A stretch of 64,000 nt of DNA from Flavobacterium daejeonense DSM 17708 (GCF_000425425.1 NZ_AUDK01000001.1:310001-374000); one strand, 5' to 3'. Positions 8,960-18,905 are shown, counted from the first letter of the stretch. Notes: generated by a model from the sequence alone, not told the origin. A program made the numbers and translations.

Positions 8960-9208
8960 TATCACACAAAATAAGCAACTCCATAACAAACCACCCCTTT
9001 TTAACCCTCCCAAAAGGATTTTGTTATAAAAAATTATCAATTTCAAAGAATTTAACACTTTTCAATGTGAAAAACATTTTATACATCCTTTAAAATTGAA
9101 AGAAAAAAAGCTTTAAAATATAAAAAACTAAAAAAAAGTTGTAATTTTTCATTGAAGAAAACAACTTATTTTGTTGACAGCTTTTAGTTTAACCTAAAAA
9201 TACCTGTT
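8960..9208. other. Intergenic region between divergent amt and L,D-transpeptidase genes
   Basis: Apart from the amt promoter, this AT-rich stretch shows no gene, RNA or clear repeat. A possible TTG (9139-9141) and TATTTTG (9167-9173) ahead of the L,D-transpeptidase gene do not have the standard form. Confidence 0.5.
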
Positions 9209-10792
9209 ATGAGAAAAATAAACGCCTCCAAATCGATCGTTAGCTTACTCTTTATAATCCTGCTTTTTTCATGCAGGAATAAAAATGAAGAAAGTCAGCT
9301 TATCAAAAAAGAAATCACAACAGAACAGGAAAAAACCACTTTTGACAGCACCGCAGTAAACACTTTTTTAGAAACCTACCCCTTACTGAAAAAATACGAA
9401 GCCGACCTAAAAAAACTCTATCAAAAACACCAATACCACTACATCTGGTTTGACAAAGAAGGGATAAACGAATTTGCTAATCTTCTTTACGACAAAATCA
9501 ATAATTTAGACGAAGAAGGCATTCAAATGAATGTGCCGTATCAGGAAAAACTAGAAGAAATTCACAATAATTTCGACAAAAAACTCAAACCATCTACAGA
9601 AACCGAACTCCTGTATTCAGCCTGGTACCTGTTTTACGCTACGAATGTATATCACGGCTTAGACTCCGAAAAATCAGCCGCTACGGAATGGTACATTCCC
9701 CGAAAAAAAATGCCTTATATCAGCTATCTGGATTCGCTATTAACCAATCCTTCTCTAATAAATAAAGAAGAAAAAAAACTAATCAGCCAATACTTTTTAC
9801 TTAAAAAAGCCCTTCAAAAATACCGCAAAATTGAAAAAGCAGGTGGCTGGAAAAACATTAGCATTGACACCACGGTTAACGCTTATAAAATTGGTGACAG
9901 CGCGGCAGTTATTGCACAAATCAGGGAACGCCTATTTTTATCTGAAGACATCCAAAACAATTCAGGCAGCGCAATTTACGACAAGGAATTGTCTAAAGGA
10001 ATCTTGAACTACAAATCAAGAAGAGGCATGCTTTCCAGCAGCATTATTTCAAAATTACTGATTGAAGATTTAAATATTCCGGTAGGTGAAAGAATCAAAA
10101 CCATCATTGTCAATATGGAACGTTGCCGATGGGTTTCGGAAGACATTCCAAAATCTAAAGAATTAATCGCCATCAACATCCCTTCTTTTCAGCTTTCTTA
10201 TTTCAAAAATCAGGAAGTGGTATTGCGCTCCAAAGTCGTTGTTGGAAAAACAATGAACAAAACGGTAATTTTTAGCGCTCCGATGAAATACATTGTTTTT
10301 AGTCCGTATTGGAATGTACCGAACAGTATTTTAAAGAATGAAATTCTTCCCGGAATTGCCCAAAACGAAAATTATCTGGCTGAACACGATATGGAATGGA
10401 ACGAAGGCAAACTGAGACAAAGACCCGGACCAAAAAATTCCTTAGGACTGATTAAGTTTTTATTCCCAAATTCGAATGACATTTACCTGCACGACACTCC
10501 TTCCAAAAGTTTGTTCGAAAGAGAAACCCGTGCCTTTAGTCATGGCTGTATTCGCGTAGCAAAACCTAAAGAACTAGCTATAGAAATCTTAAAAGATGAT
10601 CCAAAATGGACTCCTGAAAAAATTGAAGAAGCCATGAACAGCGGTAAAGAAAGTTGGTACACACTAAAAAATAAAATTCCGGTTTACATTGGTTATTTCA
10701 CCGCCTGGGCAGACAATGACGGAATCATTCATTTTTACAACGATATTTACAAAAGAGATGAATTATTGGCCAATTTGTTATTCCAACAATAA
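9209..10792 (+). CDS. L,D-transpeptidase (YkuD domain) lipoprotein
   Basis: This 527-residue cell-wall enzyme forms 3-3 peptidoglycan cross-links or attaches proteins to murein. The N-terminus is a lipoprotein signal with lipobox LLFSC, so the protein should be anchored after cysteine 22. An N-terminal scaffold region of about 220 residues and a peptidoglycan-binding-like segment (about 225-290) precede the YkuD domain (about 305-480). The catalytic motif is SHGCIRVAKP, with nucleophile C447. The plan matches large Bacteroidota and LdtD/YcbB-like transpeptidases. It stands alone, is divergent from amt and ends at a bidirectional terminator. Confidence 0.9.
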   Translation: MRKINASKSIVSLLFIILLFSCRNKNEESQLIKKEITTEQEKTTFDSTAVNTFLETYPLLKKYEADLKKLYQKHQYHYIWFDKEGINEFANLLYDKINNLDEEGIQMNVPYQEKLEEIHNNFDKKLKPSTETELLYSAWYLFYATNVYHGLDSEKSAATEWYIPRKKMPYISYLDSLLTNPSLINKEEKKLISQYFLLKKALQKYRKIEKAGGWKNISIDTTVNAYKIGDSAAVIAQIRERLFLSEDIQNNSGSAIYDKELSKGILNYKSRRGMLSSSIISKLLIEDLNIPVGERIKTIIVNMERCRWVSEDIPKSKELIAINIPSFQLSYFKNQEVVLRSKVVVGKTMNKTVIFSAPMKYIVFSPYWNVPNSILKNEILPGIAQNENYLAEHDMEWNEGKLRQRPGPKNSLGLIKFLFPNSNDIYLHDTPSKSLFERETRAFSHGCIRVAKPKELAIEILKDDPKWTPEKIEEAMNSGKESWYTLKNKIPVYIGYFTAWADNDGIIHFYNDIYKRDELLANLLFQQ

Positions 10793-10810
10793 TCCTTTTC
10801 TTCTCGCATA

Positions 10811-10850
10811 AAAAAAAGGCAGCTCACTTTTTCAAGTAGCTGCCTTTTCT
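10811..10850. terminator. Bidirectional intrinsic terminator
   Basis: AAGGCAGCT (10816-10824) pairs with AGCTGCCTT (10838-10846). A/T runs flank both sides, so it can serve the L,D-transpeptidase gene (plus) and the ribosome-associated factor gene (minus). Confidence 0.85.
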
Positions 10851-10867
10851 TCTGTTATAAATTTAAA

Positions 10868-11182
10868 TCAATGTGATTTTTGTTTTTCAAAAGTAGTAGT
10901 CAATGCTTTTTTCACCTTTTCCAATGCCCCTCTGAAAGCTTTCTCATTAGTATCATCATGTTCCGTTACAGCCAAAGGTTGTAATTTTGCGGGACGCACT
11001 TCAATCAGGCAACGCTTGTCTTTAACACCCTCTTTAGCACTGTTTTCATGACCAAAATGCACTTCAATACGGGTAATTTTTTCTTCAAAACGAGCCAAAG
11101 CTGTTTCAATTTCATTGGCAAAATACGCTTCTGCTCTTTGGTGCCCTTCAATATGTTTGTCGGTGTTAAATTGTATTTTCAT
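10868..11182 (-). CDS. Short ribosome hibernation factor (HPF/RaiA family)
   Basis: This 104-residue protein consists of a single ribosome-binding HPF/RaiA domain (MKIQFNTDKHIEGHQRAEAYF, then FEEKITRIEVHFGHEN and a C-terminal helix ALEKVKKALTTTFEKQK). Such proteins bind the small subunit in stationary phase and limit translation. It lacks the C-terminal dimerisation domain of long HPF. It stands alone between two terminators or gaps. A distant RaiA-like paralogue with another role cannot be excluded. Confidence 0.78.
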   Translation of the reverse strand: MKIQFNTDKHIEGHQRAEAYFANEIETALARFEEKITRIEVHFGHENSAKEGVKDKRCLIEVRPAKLQPLAVTEHDDTNEKAFRGALEKVKKALTTTFEKQKSH

Positions 11183-11266
11183 AGTCTTCGGTTAATAAAT
11201 TAATACTCCCCTAAGATAATCAACCACAAAACAAAAACCGAATGAATTAGTAAAAATTTGTGAATC

Positions 11267-13381
11267 TTATCGCAGGAGATTTTTAATGCCCATAGCAAAC
11301 AAAGTAAAAGCCTGAATATCTACATTTTCCTGAATAGTCGCTGCAACCGATTTTCCGGCACCATGACCCGCTTTAACATCAATCCGAATTAAAACCGGAT
11401 GATTTCCGGATTGCTTTGCCTGCAATTCGGCAGCAAATTTAAAACTATGTGCCGGCACCACTCTGTCGTCATGGTCTCCGGTTGTAATCATCGTTGCCGG
11501 ATACTGCTCTCCTTTTTTTATGTTATGCAAAGGCGAATAGCCTTTTAAATACACAAACATTTCCTTGCTGTCCTGCGCCGTTCCATAATCATACGCCCAA
11601 CCGGCTCCTGCTGTAAACGCATTATAACGCAACATATCTAAAACACCAACAGCAGGTAAAGCCACCTTAGCCAAATCTGATCTTTGTGTCATTACAGCAC
11701 CAACCAGTAAACCTCCATTTGATCCTCCGCGAAGCGCTAAAAATTCGGAAGAAGTATATTTTTCTTTTATCAAATATTCCGCTGCAGCGATGAAATCGTC
11801 AAATACATTTTGTTTGCGTAATTGCGTTCCCGCATCGTGCCATTCTTTTCCATATTCTCCTCCGCCACGTAAATTGGGGATAGCCAAAACACCTCCGTTT
11901 TCCATCCAAACTGCATTAGCAATACTAAAATTTGGCGTTAAACTGATATTAAATCCGCCGTAACCATACAAAATCGTTGGATTTTTACCGTCCAATTTTA
12001 GTCCTTTTTTGTACGTAATCATCATTGGAACTCGGGTTCCGTCTTTGGAAGTATAAAAAATCTGTTTGGATTCGTAATCTTCCGATTGAAATTGACATTT
12101 AGATTCCCGATGTACTTCCGATGCTCCTGATTGGGGTTCGAAAGCATAAATTGTTCCCGGAGTAAAATAATTGGTAAACGTAAAATAAACCTTCACATCC
12201 GTTTTCTTGCCGCTAAAACCACTGGCCGTTCCTAAGTCCGGCAATTGCATTTCGCGAATTAACTTTCCGGAATAATCATATTGTTTCACCAATGAAACCG
12301 CATCTTTCATATAATGGGCAAAAATAAATCCGCTGCAAGTTGACGGTTCTAAAACCTGATTGGTTTCCGGAATTAAATCTTTCCAGTTTTCCGGAGCCGG
12401 ATTATCCACATCGATTAGCACGATGCGTTTATTAGGCGCATTTTTATCGGTTACTACCAACAACTTCGAACCTACATTTTCAAGCACATTATAATCATTG
12501 TCATAATTAGCCACAATAGTTTGCAGGACACTATCCGAATATAACAAATCCAGCACATACAATTCGTTTCCATAAGTAGAATTGGCCGCTGTGATAACCA
12601 AAAAACGGTCATCTTCCGTTACATTTCCACTCACATAACGGCGTTTTTGGTCTTCGCCAAAGATTACCTTATCCTCTTTTTGTTTTGTGCCCAGTTTGTG
12701 GAAAAACAATTTATGCTGGTCGGTTTTAGCCGATAATTCACTACCATTTGGTTTTTCATAACTCGAATAATAAAAACCCTCATTTCCTTTCCAGGACAAT
12801 CCGCTGAATTTTACATCCACCAAAGTATCTCCAATAATTTCCCGCTTCAAAGCATCCATCACAATCACTTTTCGCCAGTCGCTGCCGCCTACAGAAATAG
12901 AATACGCCAACTTAGAGCCATCTTTAGAAAAAGAAAGTTCACCCAACGAAGTAGTTCCGTCTTCGGAAAAAGTATTCGGATCCAAAAAAACCGTTTCCTT
13001 TCCTTCTCTGTCTTTTCGATACAAAACCGACTGATTTTGCAAGCCATCATTTTTGAAATAATAGCTAAAATCCTCTTCGATAAAAGGCGCCCCTATTTTT
13101 TCATAATTCCAGAGTTTTTCCAGTCTTGCTTTCAACTGATTCCTGAACGGAATTTGCTCCAAATAAGCATCCGTAACTTTATTTTGAGCCTGAACCCAGG
13201 CAGCAGTCTCCGCCGAACGATCGTCTTCCAGCCAGCGGTACGGGTCAGAAACTTTGGCATCAAAATATTCATCGACTGTAGCATCTTTTCGGGTTTGCGG
13301 ATACTGAATGGATTTTGATTTTTGAGCAAATGAAGTCATTATGAAAGTAAAAAATGATAGTATTAATATTGATTTTCGCAT
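11267..13381 (-). CDS. Prolyl oligopeptidase, S9A family
   Basis: This 704-residue serine peptidase cleaves short proline-containing peptides. An N-terminal signal peptide (to about residue 19, SFAQ) points to the periplasm. A seven-bladed propeller domain (about 75-430) is followed by the alpha/beta-hydrolase domain. The catalytic triad is S554 in [12 protein letters not shown], about D639 in GDHDDRVVP and H673 in KAGHGAGKS. The length and motif order match the family. It stands alone; the neighbouring TonB receptor ends about 145 bases upstream of its start on the same strand. Confidence 0.94.
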   Translation of the reverse strand: MRKSILILSFFTFIMTSFAQKSKSIQYPQTRKDATVDEYFDAKVSDPYRWLEDDRSAETAAWVQAQNKVTDAYLEQIPFRNQLKARLEKLWNYEKIGAPFIEEDFSYYFKNDGLQNQSVLYRKDREGKETVFLDPNTFSEDGTTSLGELSFSKDGSKLAYSISVGGSDWRKVIVMDALKREIIGDTLVDVKFSGLSWKGNEGFYYSSYEKPNGSELSAKTDQHKLFFHKLGTKQKEDKVIFGEDQKRRYVSGNVTEDDRFLVITAANSTYGNELYVLDLLYSDSVLQTIVANYDNDYNVLENVGSKLLVVTDKNAPNKRIVLIDVDNPAPENWKDLIPETNQVLEPSTCSGFIFAHYMKDAVSLVKQYDYSGKLIREMQLPDLGTASGFSGKKTDVKVYFTFTNYFTPGTIYAFEPQSGASEVHRESKCQFQSEDYESKQIFYTSKDGTRVPMMITYKKGLKLDGKNPTILYGYGGFNISLTPNFSIANAVWMENGGVLAIPNLRGGGEYGKEWHDAGTQLRKQNVFDDFIAAAEYLIKEKYTSSEFLALRGGSNGGLLVGAVMTQRSDLAKVALPAVGVLDMLRYNAFTAGAGWAYDYGTAQDSKEMFVYLKGYSPLHNIKKGEQYPATMITTGDHDDRVVPAHSFKFAAELQAKQSGNHPVLIRIDVKAGHGAGKSVAATIQENVDIQAFTLFAMGIKNLLR

Positions 13382-13526
13382 AGCATTTCACTATTGATTG
13401 AAACAAAAATAAGAATTCAAAATTCTATAAAAAAACCATTAAGAAATTAAATAAATTAAGTACTCAGACTTAACCCCCTTAACTATCTTAATGGTTTAAA
13501 AAATTGTATACTTTGGTTAAAAAACT

Positions 13527-15746
13527 TTATAAATTAAAATTCAACCCCAAAACAATATTTCTACCAATGTTAGGAACTCCATCGGTTTTTAATCTTGACA
13601 AATGACTAATGTATTGTTTGTCAAAAAGATTATTAGCATTCAAATTCACATCAAACACTAATTTCCCCAAATCAACCGTTCCGCCTAAACCAACATTTAC
13701 CAAAGTATATCCGTTAGAACTGGTTTCAAAACCACTCACATTATTTTGATTAAAAGTCGAACACACATTCAAGGTTGCAAAACCATCAGTGAGCCAATTT
13801 TTAATTTTGAATTCAGTTCTAATTGTATTATTCCAATTATTGGCGGGAATTAAAGGCAGGTAATCCCTCCCGAAGCCTCGGGATTGTTTTTTGCCCGTTA
13901 CGGTTTCAAAACTGGTTTCGTAATGCAGCCAATCCAACGGATGCGGGTGAAGATGCAAGCCAATTTCACCACCGTACAATTTGGCATTATTCTGAATATA
14001 ATCAAAAACATCATTGTTTTCCAATTGAGTTCCGTTAGGCGCCGTATAAATGTAATTGTTGATATGGTTGTAAAATCCATTGACAAAAAACTCAAAATGC
14101 GTATTTCCGTATTCAAAATTCACATCAGTTTGCAGGTTTTGTTCGGTTTTCAAATTACTGTTTCCTATTTCGTAACGATTCGTTCCTTCGTGAACGCCAT
14201 TCGAACTCAATTCGGCTAAATTTGGCGCTCTAAAACCCGAAGCCACATTCAATCGCATCGTTAAATTATCCGTCAGATTGGTTTTGTAACCCAAAGAAGC
14301 ATTAAAACTGTCGAAAGATTTATCAATGGCTTCAAACGAACCTTCTTCACCCAAAATACCATGAGCTACGGTGCTAATTTTTCGATTGTCAAAACGCAAT
14401 CCTCCCTGAATTACATTGGATTTCCATTCGTAATTTGCCGTTCCAAAAACACCAAAATCATTCGTTGTTGCATCCGGAATTAAGTATTCTTCACCAAAAT
14501 TAGTATTGGTTTGGTGCATTCCCTGAATCCCAACTATCGATTCCAATTTACCCATTTTTGGCAAATAGTATTTTGCATCATAATTGAAGGTTTTTAATTT
14601 CATTCGCAGGCTGGGATCGTTACTGTCTTCAAATTCGCTTCGGTCATTGGCAATATATCCCAAATCGACATCCAGTTTCGAATTCTTTAAATAAATTACC
14701 GAATTCCAACTCAGCAAATGGTTATCGACTCCCTGTCTTGGGTAGATGGTATTCTTACTTTTCGATTGTTCAGCTATGCCTTCCTCTGGAATTCCTAAAT
14801 CCAGTTTGTTGAAATTGTATCGCAAAACGGTTGAAAATGCTGCGTTGCTATATCCAATTCCCGTTTTGAAATCGGTTTCATTGTAACGGCTGTTGGTCAC
14901 TCTGTCACCTCCCGAAATCTGATAATCCGAATGCGTGTTGTAACTTCCGCGAGCCAGGAATTTCCAGTTTTCCGTTGACGTTTTTACCCCAATACTGGAA
15001 TTACTTCCTAAAGTATTTGAGAATAATTTTTGATCAAAATCAGCTTTTAAAGTATGAGCTTCGGCAAATTTTTCAGGATTGAAATACAAAACACCACCCA
15101 ATGCATCCGAGCCATACAGCAAAGAAGCAGGACCTTTAATCACCTCAACACTTTCCACACCGGCACCATTTAGTCCCAAACCATGTTCGTCACCAAACTG
15201 CTGATTTTCTACCCGAACGCCCTGCGAATACACCAAAACACGGTTTCCGCTCAAACCACGGATAACCGGTTTCCCTATCGATGTCCCTGTAGAAACCTGA
15301 GAAACTCCGGGAATTGTTGCCAATCCTTCTATCAAAGTTGACGTTCCTTTTTTCTCCAAATCCCTCATGCTGGCGTGCTCTACTTTCATCACGTTTTGAG
15401 ATTGAATTTTGTTGAAAGCGGTAGAAACAATGACCTCATCCATTTCAAAAGTGGAAGTTTCTAATTGTACATTTAAGGTGTTTTGCTTTTGAAGTTTATC
15501 AATAACTTTATTCTGATTTGCAAAACCTACGTATTGAAAACTGATTTTCAAACTCCCGTTAGGCAGATTTTTTAAAAGGTATTTTCCATTGGCATCCGTG
15601 ATGGTTCCTTTATGCAATTCCGGCACATAAACCGAAACGCCTGTTAACGGCTTATTAGTATTATCAGTAACAATTCCTGAAACTACATTTTGAGCCTGTA
15701 GCATAGCCGAAAACCCCAAGAATAGGGCCATTATATATTTTTTCAT
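13527..15746 (-). CDS. TonB-dependent outer-membrane receptor
   Basis: The chosen start at 15746 gives MKKYIMALFLGFSAMLQAQ, a clean signal peptide. A longer frame to 15845 runs into a palindromic repeat and is not used. The mature protein has a carboxypeptidase-like regulatory domain (about 22-105), a plug domain (about 120-235, GVSQVSTGTSIGKPVIRGLSG) and a beta-barrel to the C-terminal NIVLGLNFNL. The receptor takes up a scarce nutrient using TonB energy. A small His/Cys-rich protein with an RGPP tail lies directly upstream, which hints at a metal-related substrate, but this is inference. A short REP-like palindrome lies inside the coding sequence at 13868-13883. Confidence 0.93.
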   Translation of the reverse strand: MKKYIMALFLGFSAMLQAQNVVSGIVTDNTNKPLTGVSVYVPELHKGTITDANGKYLLKNLPNGSLKISFQYVGFANQNKVIDKLQKQNTLNVQLETSTFEMDEVIVSTAFNKIQSQNVMKVEHASMRDLEKKGTSTLIEGLATIPGVSQVSTGTSIGKPVIRGLSGNRVLVYSQGVRVENQQFGDEHGLGLNGAGVESVEVIKGPASLLYGSDALGGVLYFNPEKFAEAHTLKADFDQKLFSNTLGSNSSIGVKTSTENWKFLARGSYNTHSDYQISGGDRVTNSRYNETDFKTGIGYSNAAFSTVLRYNFNKLDLGIPEEGIAEQSKSKNTIYPRQGVDNHLLSWNSVIYLKNSKLDVDLGYIANDRSEFEDSNDPSLRMKLKTFNYDAKYYLPKMGKLESIVGIQGMHQTNTNFGEEYLIPDATTNDFGVFGTANYEWKSNVIQGGLRFDNRKISTVAHGILGEEGSFEAIDKSFDSFNASLGYKTNLTDNLTMRLNVASGFRAPNLAELSSNGVHEGTNRYEIGNSNLKTEQNLQTDVNFEYGNTHFEFFVNGFYNHINNYIYTAPNGTQLENNDVFDYIQNNAKLYGGEIGLHLHPHPLDWLHYETSFETVTGKKQSRGFGRDYLPLIPANNWNNTIRTEFKIKNWLTDGFATLNVCSTFNQNNVSGFETSSNGYTLVNVGLGGTVDLGKLVFDVNLNANNLFDKQYISHLSRLKTDGVPNIGRNIVLGLNFNL
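13868..13883. repeat. REP-like palindrome inside the TonB receptor gene
   Basis: TCCCGA-AGCC-TCGGGA forms a perfect hairpin within the barrel-coding part. The same arms occur at 4292-4308. It adds residues around SRGFGRDYLP without breaking the frame. Confidence 0.35.
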
Positions 15747-15799
15747 TGAAAATGATTGTTGTGTTTTACAAAAAGAAGAAGCCAAATACCTATCCATTA

Positions 15800-15905
15800 T
15801 AGCCCACGGACAAAACGGATTGAGCAGATTAGCACTGATAACCAAAAAGATTTCATACAGATAAAATCTGTATTTATCCGTTATATCAGTATAATCTGTG
15901 GGCTA
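15800..15905. repeat. Large imperfect inverted repeat, REP-like
   Basis: TAGCCCAC at 15800-15807 mirrors GTGGGCTA at 15898-15905. Further paired stretches lie inside (AGCACTGATA with TATCAGT, and CAGATAAAATCTG at the centre). It lies between the TonB receptor start and the small His/Cys-rich gene and would form a long hairpin. Repeats with this kind of sequence are often dispersed in Flavobacterium genomes. Confidence 0.65.
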
Positions 15906-15938
15906 AAATTTTATTTGGCTTATTAATAAAATTGTGTT

Positions 15939-16295
15939 TTACACAAAACATGGAGGCCCGCGATGGGCATACAAACTCCCCGGAAAGGAAAGAATTTCTT
16001 TTTGATTGTTGACAAAAAAAGGAATTGACCTGAAATCAGAAAAGAAATGATAACTTATAAATTTAGGACACAAACAACTACCAAAAGCAAACTGACAAAT
16101 GGCACAATGCTCCATTGTTTTATGCTGATGAGTGAGTTCTGCCTTATTCTTTGTAGTGTCGTGGTAGCAGATTTTATGAGAAAACTGTTTCTCCAGATGC
16201 TCATAACTATGAAAAGACTGGAACAGTATCGAGAACAATACTGCTACCGCAAGCGTAATACTATATTGAATTTGCTTTCTTTTCATCAGGAACAA
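15939..16295 (-). CDS. Small membrane-anchored His/Cys-rich protein, possibly metal-related
   Basis: I do not recognise this 118-residue protein by name. A hydrophobic N-terminal segment (residues 10-25, ITLAVAVLFSILFQSF) is followed by a histidine- and cysteine-rich region (HSYEHLEKQFSHKICYH, HQHKTMEHCAICQFAFGSCLC) and a C-terminal RGPPCFV. The H..C..C core and the R-x-PP tail resemble DUF2946-type proteins found beside copper or other metal transport genes. It lies upstream of a TonB-dependent receptor on the same strand. An ATG three residues later (MKRKQ) may be the true start. Metal binding is inferred from composition only. Confidence 0.6.
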   Translation of the reverse strand: MFLMKRKQIQYSITLAVAVLFSILFQSFHSYEHLEKQFSHKICYHDTTKNKAELTHQHKTMEHCAICQFAFGSCLCPKFISYHFFSDFRSIPFFVNNQKEILSFPGSLYAHRGPPCFV

Positions 16296-16424
16296 AGGTA
16301 AGCTGTGGGATTAAGAAATCCAAAGTATACTGGTTTTGATTTTTTCCTAAAAGCTTACACGAGAATCTGTAAGAATATTTTAACATATTTGATTAGTTAA
16401 AAAACCAGACGACAATACAAAAAA

Positions 16425-17137
16425 ATGAAAAAAGATAGAATCGAATCGTTCAAAGATTTTTTAAATCAAATCGAACTAATTGAATTATTAGGTTATGATA
16501 TTAATCTATTTCGAGGACAATCGAGTAATAAACCATTACTTCCATCAATTTGCAGAGAAAAACCAATTTTTGACACAACAGAAATTGAAAAAAAAAAAAA
16601 ATGTTGGAAGATTTTAAGAGACGCTCACCTTTACTGATATCTAAAAAATTTGAAAACGATTGGGAATGGTTAGTTTATACACAACATTTTGGTTTAAAAA
16701 CTAGACTATTAGATTGGACTAGTAATCCGTTAGTGGCATTATGGTTTGCTTGTGAAAATCAACAAAATATAAATAAAAATTCTTACTTATACATTTTATC
16801 TTGTGATGATGATTTACAAGTAGATTTATCTAAAAATCAATCACCTTTTTCAAGCTCACTTACAAAAATTTTAAGACCAACTTTAAACAATGAAAGAATT
16901 GTTGTTCAATCAGGATGGTTTACTGCTCATAAATATTCGAATAAAGCCAAAAGGTTTGTTACTTTAGAAACTAATTCGGCAATAAAAACAAGCTTGACAC
17001 AAATTGAAATACCTGCTGATATAAAAAAAGATATCCTAAACAAATTATCAATGTTTGGAATTAATAGTAGAACAGTTTATCCAGATGTGAATGGTTTAAG
17101 TATGCATTTAAATTGGAAATATCTTATTGACAAGTAA
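16425..17137 (+). pseudogene. FRG-domain gene split by a frameshift at an A14 run
   Basis: Two overlapping frames together encode one FRG-domain protein. The first (16425-16637) holds the start and FRGQSSNKPLLPSI. The second (to 17137) holds TQHFGLKTRLLDWTSNPLVALWFAC, the core of the domain. They meet at a run of 14 A (16588-16601). One extra A or two fewer would join them as ...EIEKKK-MLEDFKRRSPLL. So it is a broken gene, a phase-variable gene, or one read by slippage on the A run. FRG domains are of unknown function and turn up in accessory regions. The codons are more AT-rich than in the flanking core genes, which suggests acquisition. Confidence 0.8.
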
Positions 17138-17206
17138 AAAAAGCCCTGACCGCTCGGATATACACAAACGTTAGCACAGCAATGCATTCTGTATCTGCAA
17201 GATGAG

Positions 17207-17228
17207 ATTACTTCGCTTCGCTCGTAAT
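17207..17228. repeat. Short palindromic extragenic repeat
   Basis: ATTAC and GTAAT flank a TTCGCTTCGCTC core in the gap between the FRG gene and asd. The arms and GC-rich core look like a dispersed REP element, but a second full copy is not seen in this window. Confidence 0.4.
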
Positions 17229-17278
17229 GACAAGATTGCGCTCAATTTTTTCTTCTAAATTAAATTTAGCCCATAAAA

Positions 17279-17305
17279 AAAGCTTCTCAATCGAGAAGCT
17301 TTTCT
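17279..17305 (-). terminator. Intrinsic terminator of asd
   Basis: AAGCTTCTC (17280-17288) pairs with GAGAAGCTT (17293-17301) around an AATC loop. On the minus strand it is followed by seven T, 20-45 bases after the asd stop codon. Confidence 0.88.
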
Positions 17306-17324
17306 GTTTATAGTAATTTAGCAA

Positions 17325-18320
17325 TTACACTAAGTTGTTAGCTACTAAATATTCAGCTATTTGGATAGTGTTAGTTGCAGCACCTTTTCTTAGGTTATCG
17401 GCAACAATCCACATGTTCAATGTATTTGGTTGCGACTCGTCTCTTCTGATTCTACCAACAAATACATCATTTTTACCCTGAGCAAAAAGTGGCATTGGGT
17501 ATTCAAACTCTTGCAAGTTGTCCTGAACCACCACACCGTCAGTGCTTTCTAAAATACTTCTTACTTCGTTGATGTCAAAATCATTAGAAAACTCCACATT
17601 TACTGCCTCAGAGTGACCTCCTACGATTGGTACACGTACTGCAGTAGCCGTAACTGCAATCGTATTGTCGCTTAAGATTTTTTTAGTTTCACGAACTAAT
17701 TTCATCTCTTCTTTAGTGTATCCGTTTTCTTCAAAAACATCACATTGAGGAATTGCATTACGGTGAATTTGGTATTTATAAGCCATATCTCCGTCAACTC
17801 CTGCATACTCGTTTTCTAATTGTTTTACCGCTTTAACACCTGTTCCGGTAATGGATTGGTAAGTAGAAACAATGACACGCTTGATGTTGTATTTTTTATG
17901 TAAAGGTGCCAAAGCCAAAACCATCTGAATAGTAGAACAGTTTGGGTTAGCAATGATTTTATCTGCTGCTGTTAATTGGTCGGCATTAATTTCAGGAACA
18001 ATTAATTTTTTAGTTGCGTCCATTCTCCAAGCCGATGAGTTATCTACTACAGTTGTTCCTACAGCCGCAAATTTTGGCGCCCACTCTAAAGAAGTATCAC
18101 CTCCGGCAGAGAACAAAGCAATTTCCGGTTTCATTTCCACAGCAGTTGCTAATCCAACTACTTTATAGGTTTTTCCCTGGAATTCCATTTCTTTCCCTAC
18201 TGAACGCTCAGAAGCTACAAGAATTAATTCGTCATTAGCTTTAACAAAGTTTCTCTCAGCCAAAACCTGTAACATTACTTCTCCAACCATTCCGGTTGCT
18301 CCTACCACTGCTATTTTCAT
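17325..18320 (-). CDS. asd: Aspartate-semialdehyde dehydrogenase
   Basis: This 331-residue cytoplasmic enzyme reduces aspartyl phosphate to aspartate semialdehyde with NADPH, in the pathway to lysine, threonine, methionine and diaminopimelate. VVGATGMVGEVML (5-17) is the dinucleotide-binding loop. The active-site cysteine is C128 in ANPNCSTIQM. The catalytic histidine lies in VGGHSEAVNV. The length matches the family. It has its own promoter (18362-18391) and terminator, so it is probably transcribed alone. Confidence 0.95.
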   Translation of the reverse strand: MKIAVVGATGMVGEVMLQVLAERNFVKANDELILVASERSVGKEMEFQGKTYKVVGLATAVEMKPEIALFSAGGDTSLEWAPKFAAVGTTVVDNSSAWRMDATKKLIVPEINADQLTAADKIIANPNCSTIQMVLALAPLHKKYNIKRVIVSTYQSITGTGVKAVKQLENEYAGVDGDMAYKYQIHRNAIPQCDVFEENGYTKEEMKLVRETKKILSDNTIAVTATAVRVPIVGGHSEAVNVEFSNDFDINEVRSILESTDGVVVQDNLQEFEYPMPLFAQGKNDVFVGRIRRDESQPNTLNMWIVADNLRKGAATNTIQIAEYLVANNLV

Positions 18321-18361
18321 ATTCTAATATCTTTATTTTATTAATTTCAATTTTTGAACTG

Positions 18362-18391
18362 CAAAAGTAATTAATATTCAAAGGAAAACAA
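18362..18391 (-). promoter_or_regulatory. asd promoter
   Basis: On the minus strand TTG is followed after exactly 19 bases by TACTTTTG, a full match to the Bacteroidota housekeeping promoter TTG-N19-TAnnTTTG, about 40 bases before the asd ATG. Confidence 0.75.
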
Positions 18392-18439
18392 GCGTATTCA
18401 CAAAAAATAACAAAAAGTTATAAATATAACAAAATAGAA

Positions 18440-18464
18440 AAACCACCCCTTTCGAGGGTGGTTT
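18440..18464 (-). terminator. Intrinsic terminator of mscL
   Basis: AAACCACCC (18440-18448) pairs perfectly with GGGTGGTTT (18456-18464). On the minus strand a T run follows. It lies 25 bases beyond the mscL stop. Confidence 0.88.
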
Positions 18465-18488
18465 AGTTGAACATATAGTGAAGCGGTA

Positions 18489-18905
18489 TTACTTTTTTAA
18501 CAAGTCTCTGATTTGAGTAAGCAACTCTTCCTGAGTTGGTCCGGCTGGGGCAGCAGGGGCAGCTTCTTCTTTCTTTTTCATTTTCTCAGCAGCTCTCAAC
18601 ACCACAAAAATAAAGAACGAAATAATCACAAAGTTGATAATCGCCTGAACCAAATTACCATAAGTAATCACAGCAGCTCCGGCAGCTTTAGCAGCAGCTA
18701 AATCGGCATAACTATTTCCGTCTAAAGAAATAAATTTGGTCGTAAAATCAACTCCGCCGGTAATTAAACCAACGATTGGCATGATAACATCATCCACCGC
18801 AGATCCTACAATTTTACCAAATGCGCCACCAATAACAACAGCAGTCGCTAAACTTAACACATCGCCTTTCATCAAAGAGGCTTTAAAATCACTGAAAAAT
18901 CCCAT
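18489..18905 (-). CDS. mscL: Large-conductance mechanosensitive channel
   Basis: This 138-residue inner-membrane channel opens under membrane tension in hypo-osmotic shock. The conserved N-terminus [33 protein letters not shown] is helix 1 of the pore, [16 protein letters not shown] follows, and the second helix is [21 protein letters not shown]. The C-terminal basic/alanine-rich stretch ends in a short helix. It is monocistronic with its own terminator. Confidence 0.95.
   Translation of the reverse strand: MGFFSDFKASLMKGDVLSLATAVVIGGAFGKIVGSAVDDVIMPIVGLITGGVDFTTKFISLDGNSYADLAAAKAAGAAVITYGNLVQAIINFVIISFFIFVVLRAAEKMKKKEEAAPAAPAGPTQEELLTQIRDLLKK

Noticed and set aside
13132..13329. Alternative frame within the prolyl oligopeptidase gene
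   Set aside because: It is fully inside a gene with an intact catalytic triad and has no features of its own.
15747..15845. Thirty-three-codon extension of the TonB receptor at its N-terminus
   Set aside because: The extension reads into a large palindromic repeat and places a non-signal sequence before a perfect signal peptide that starts at 15746.
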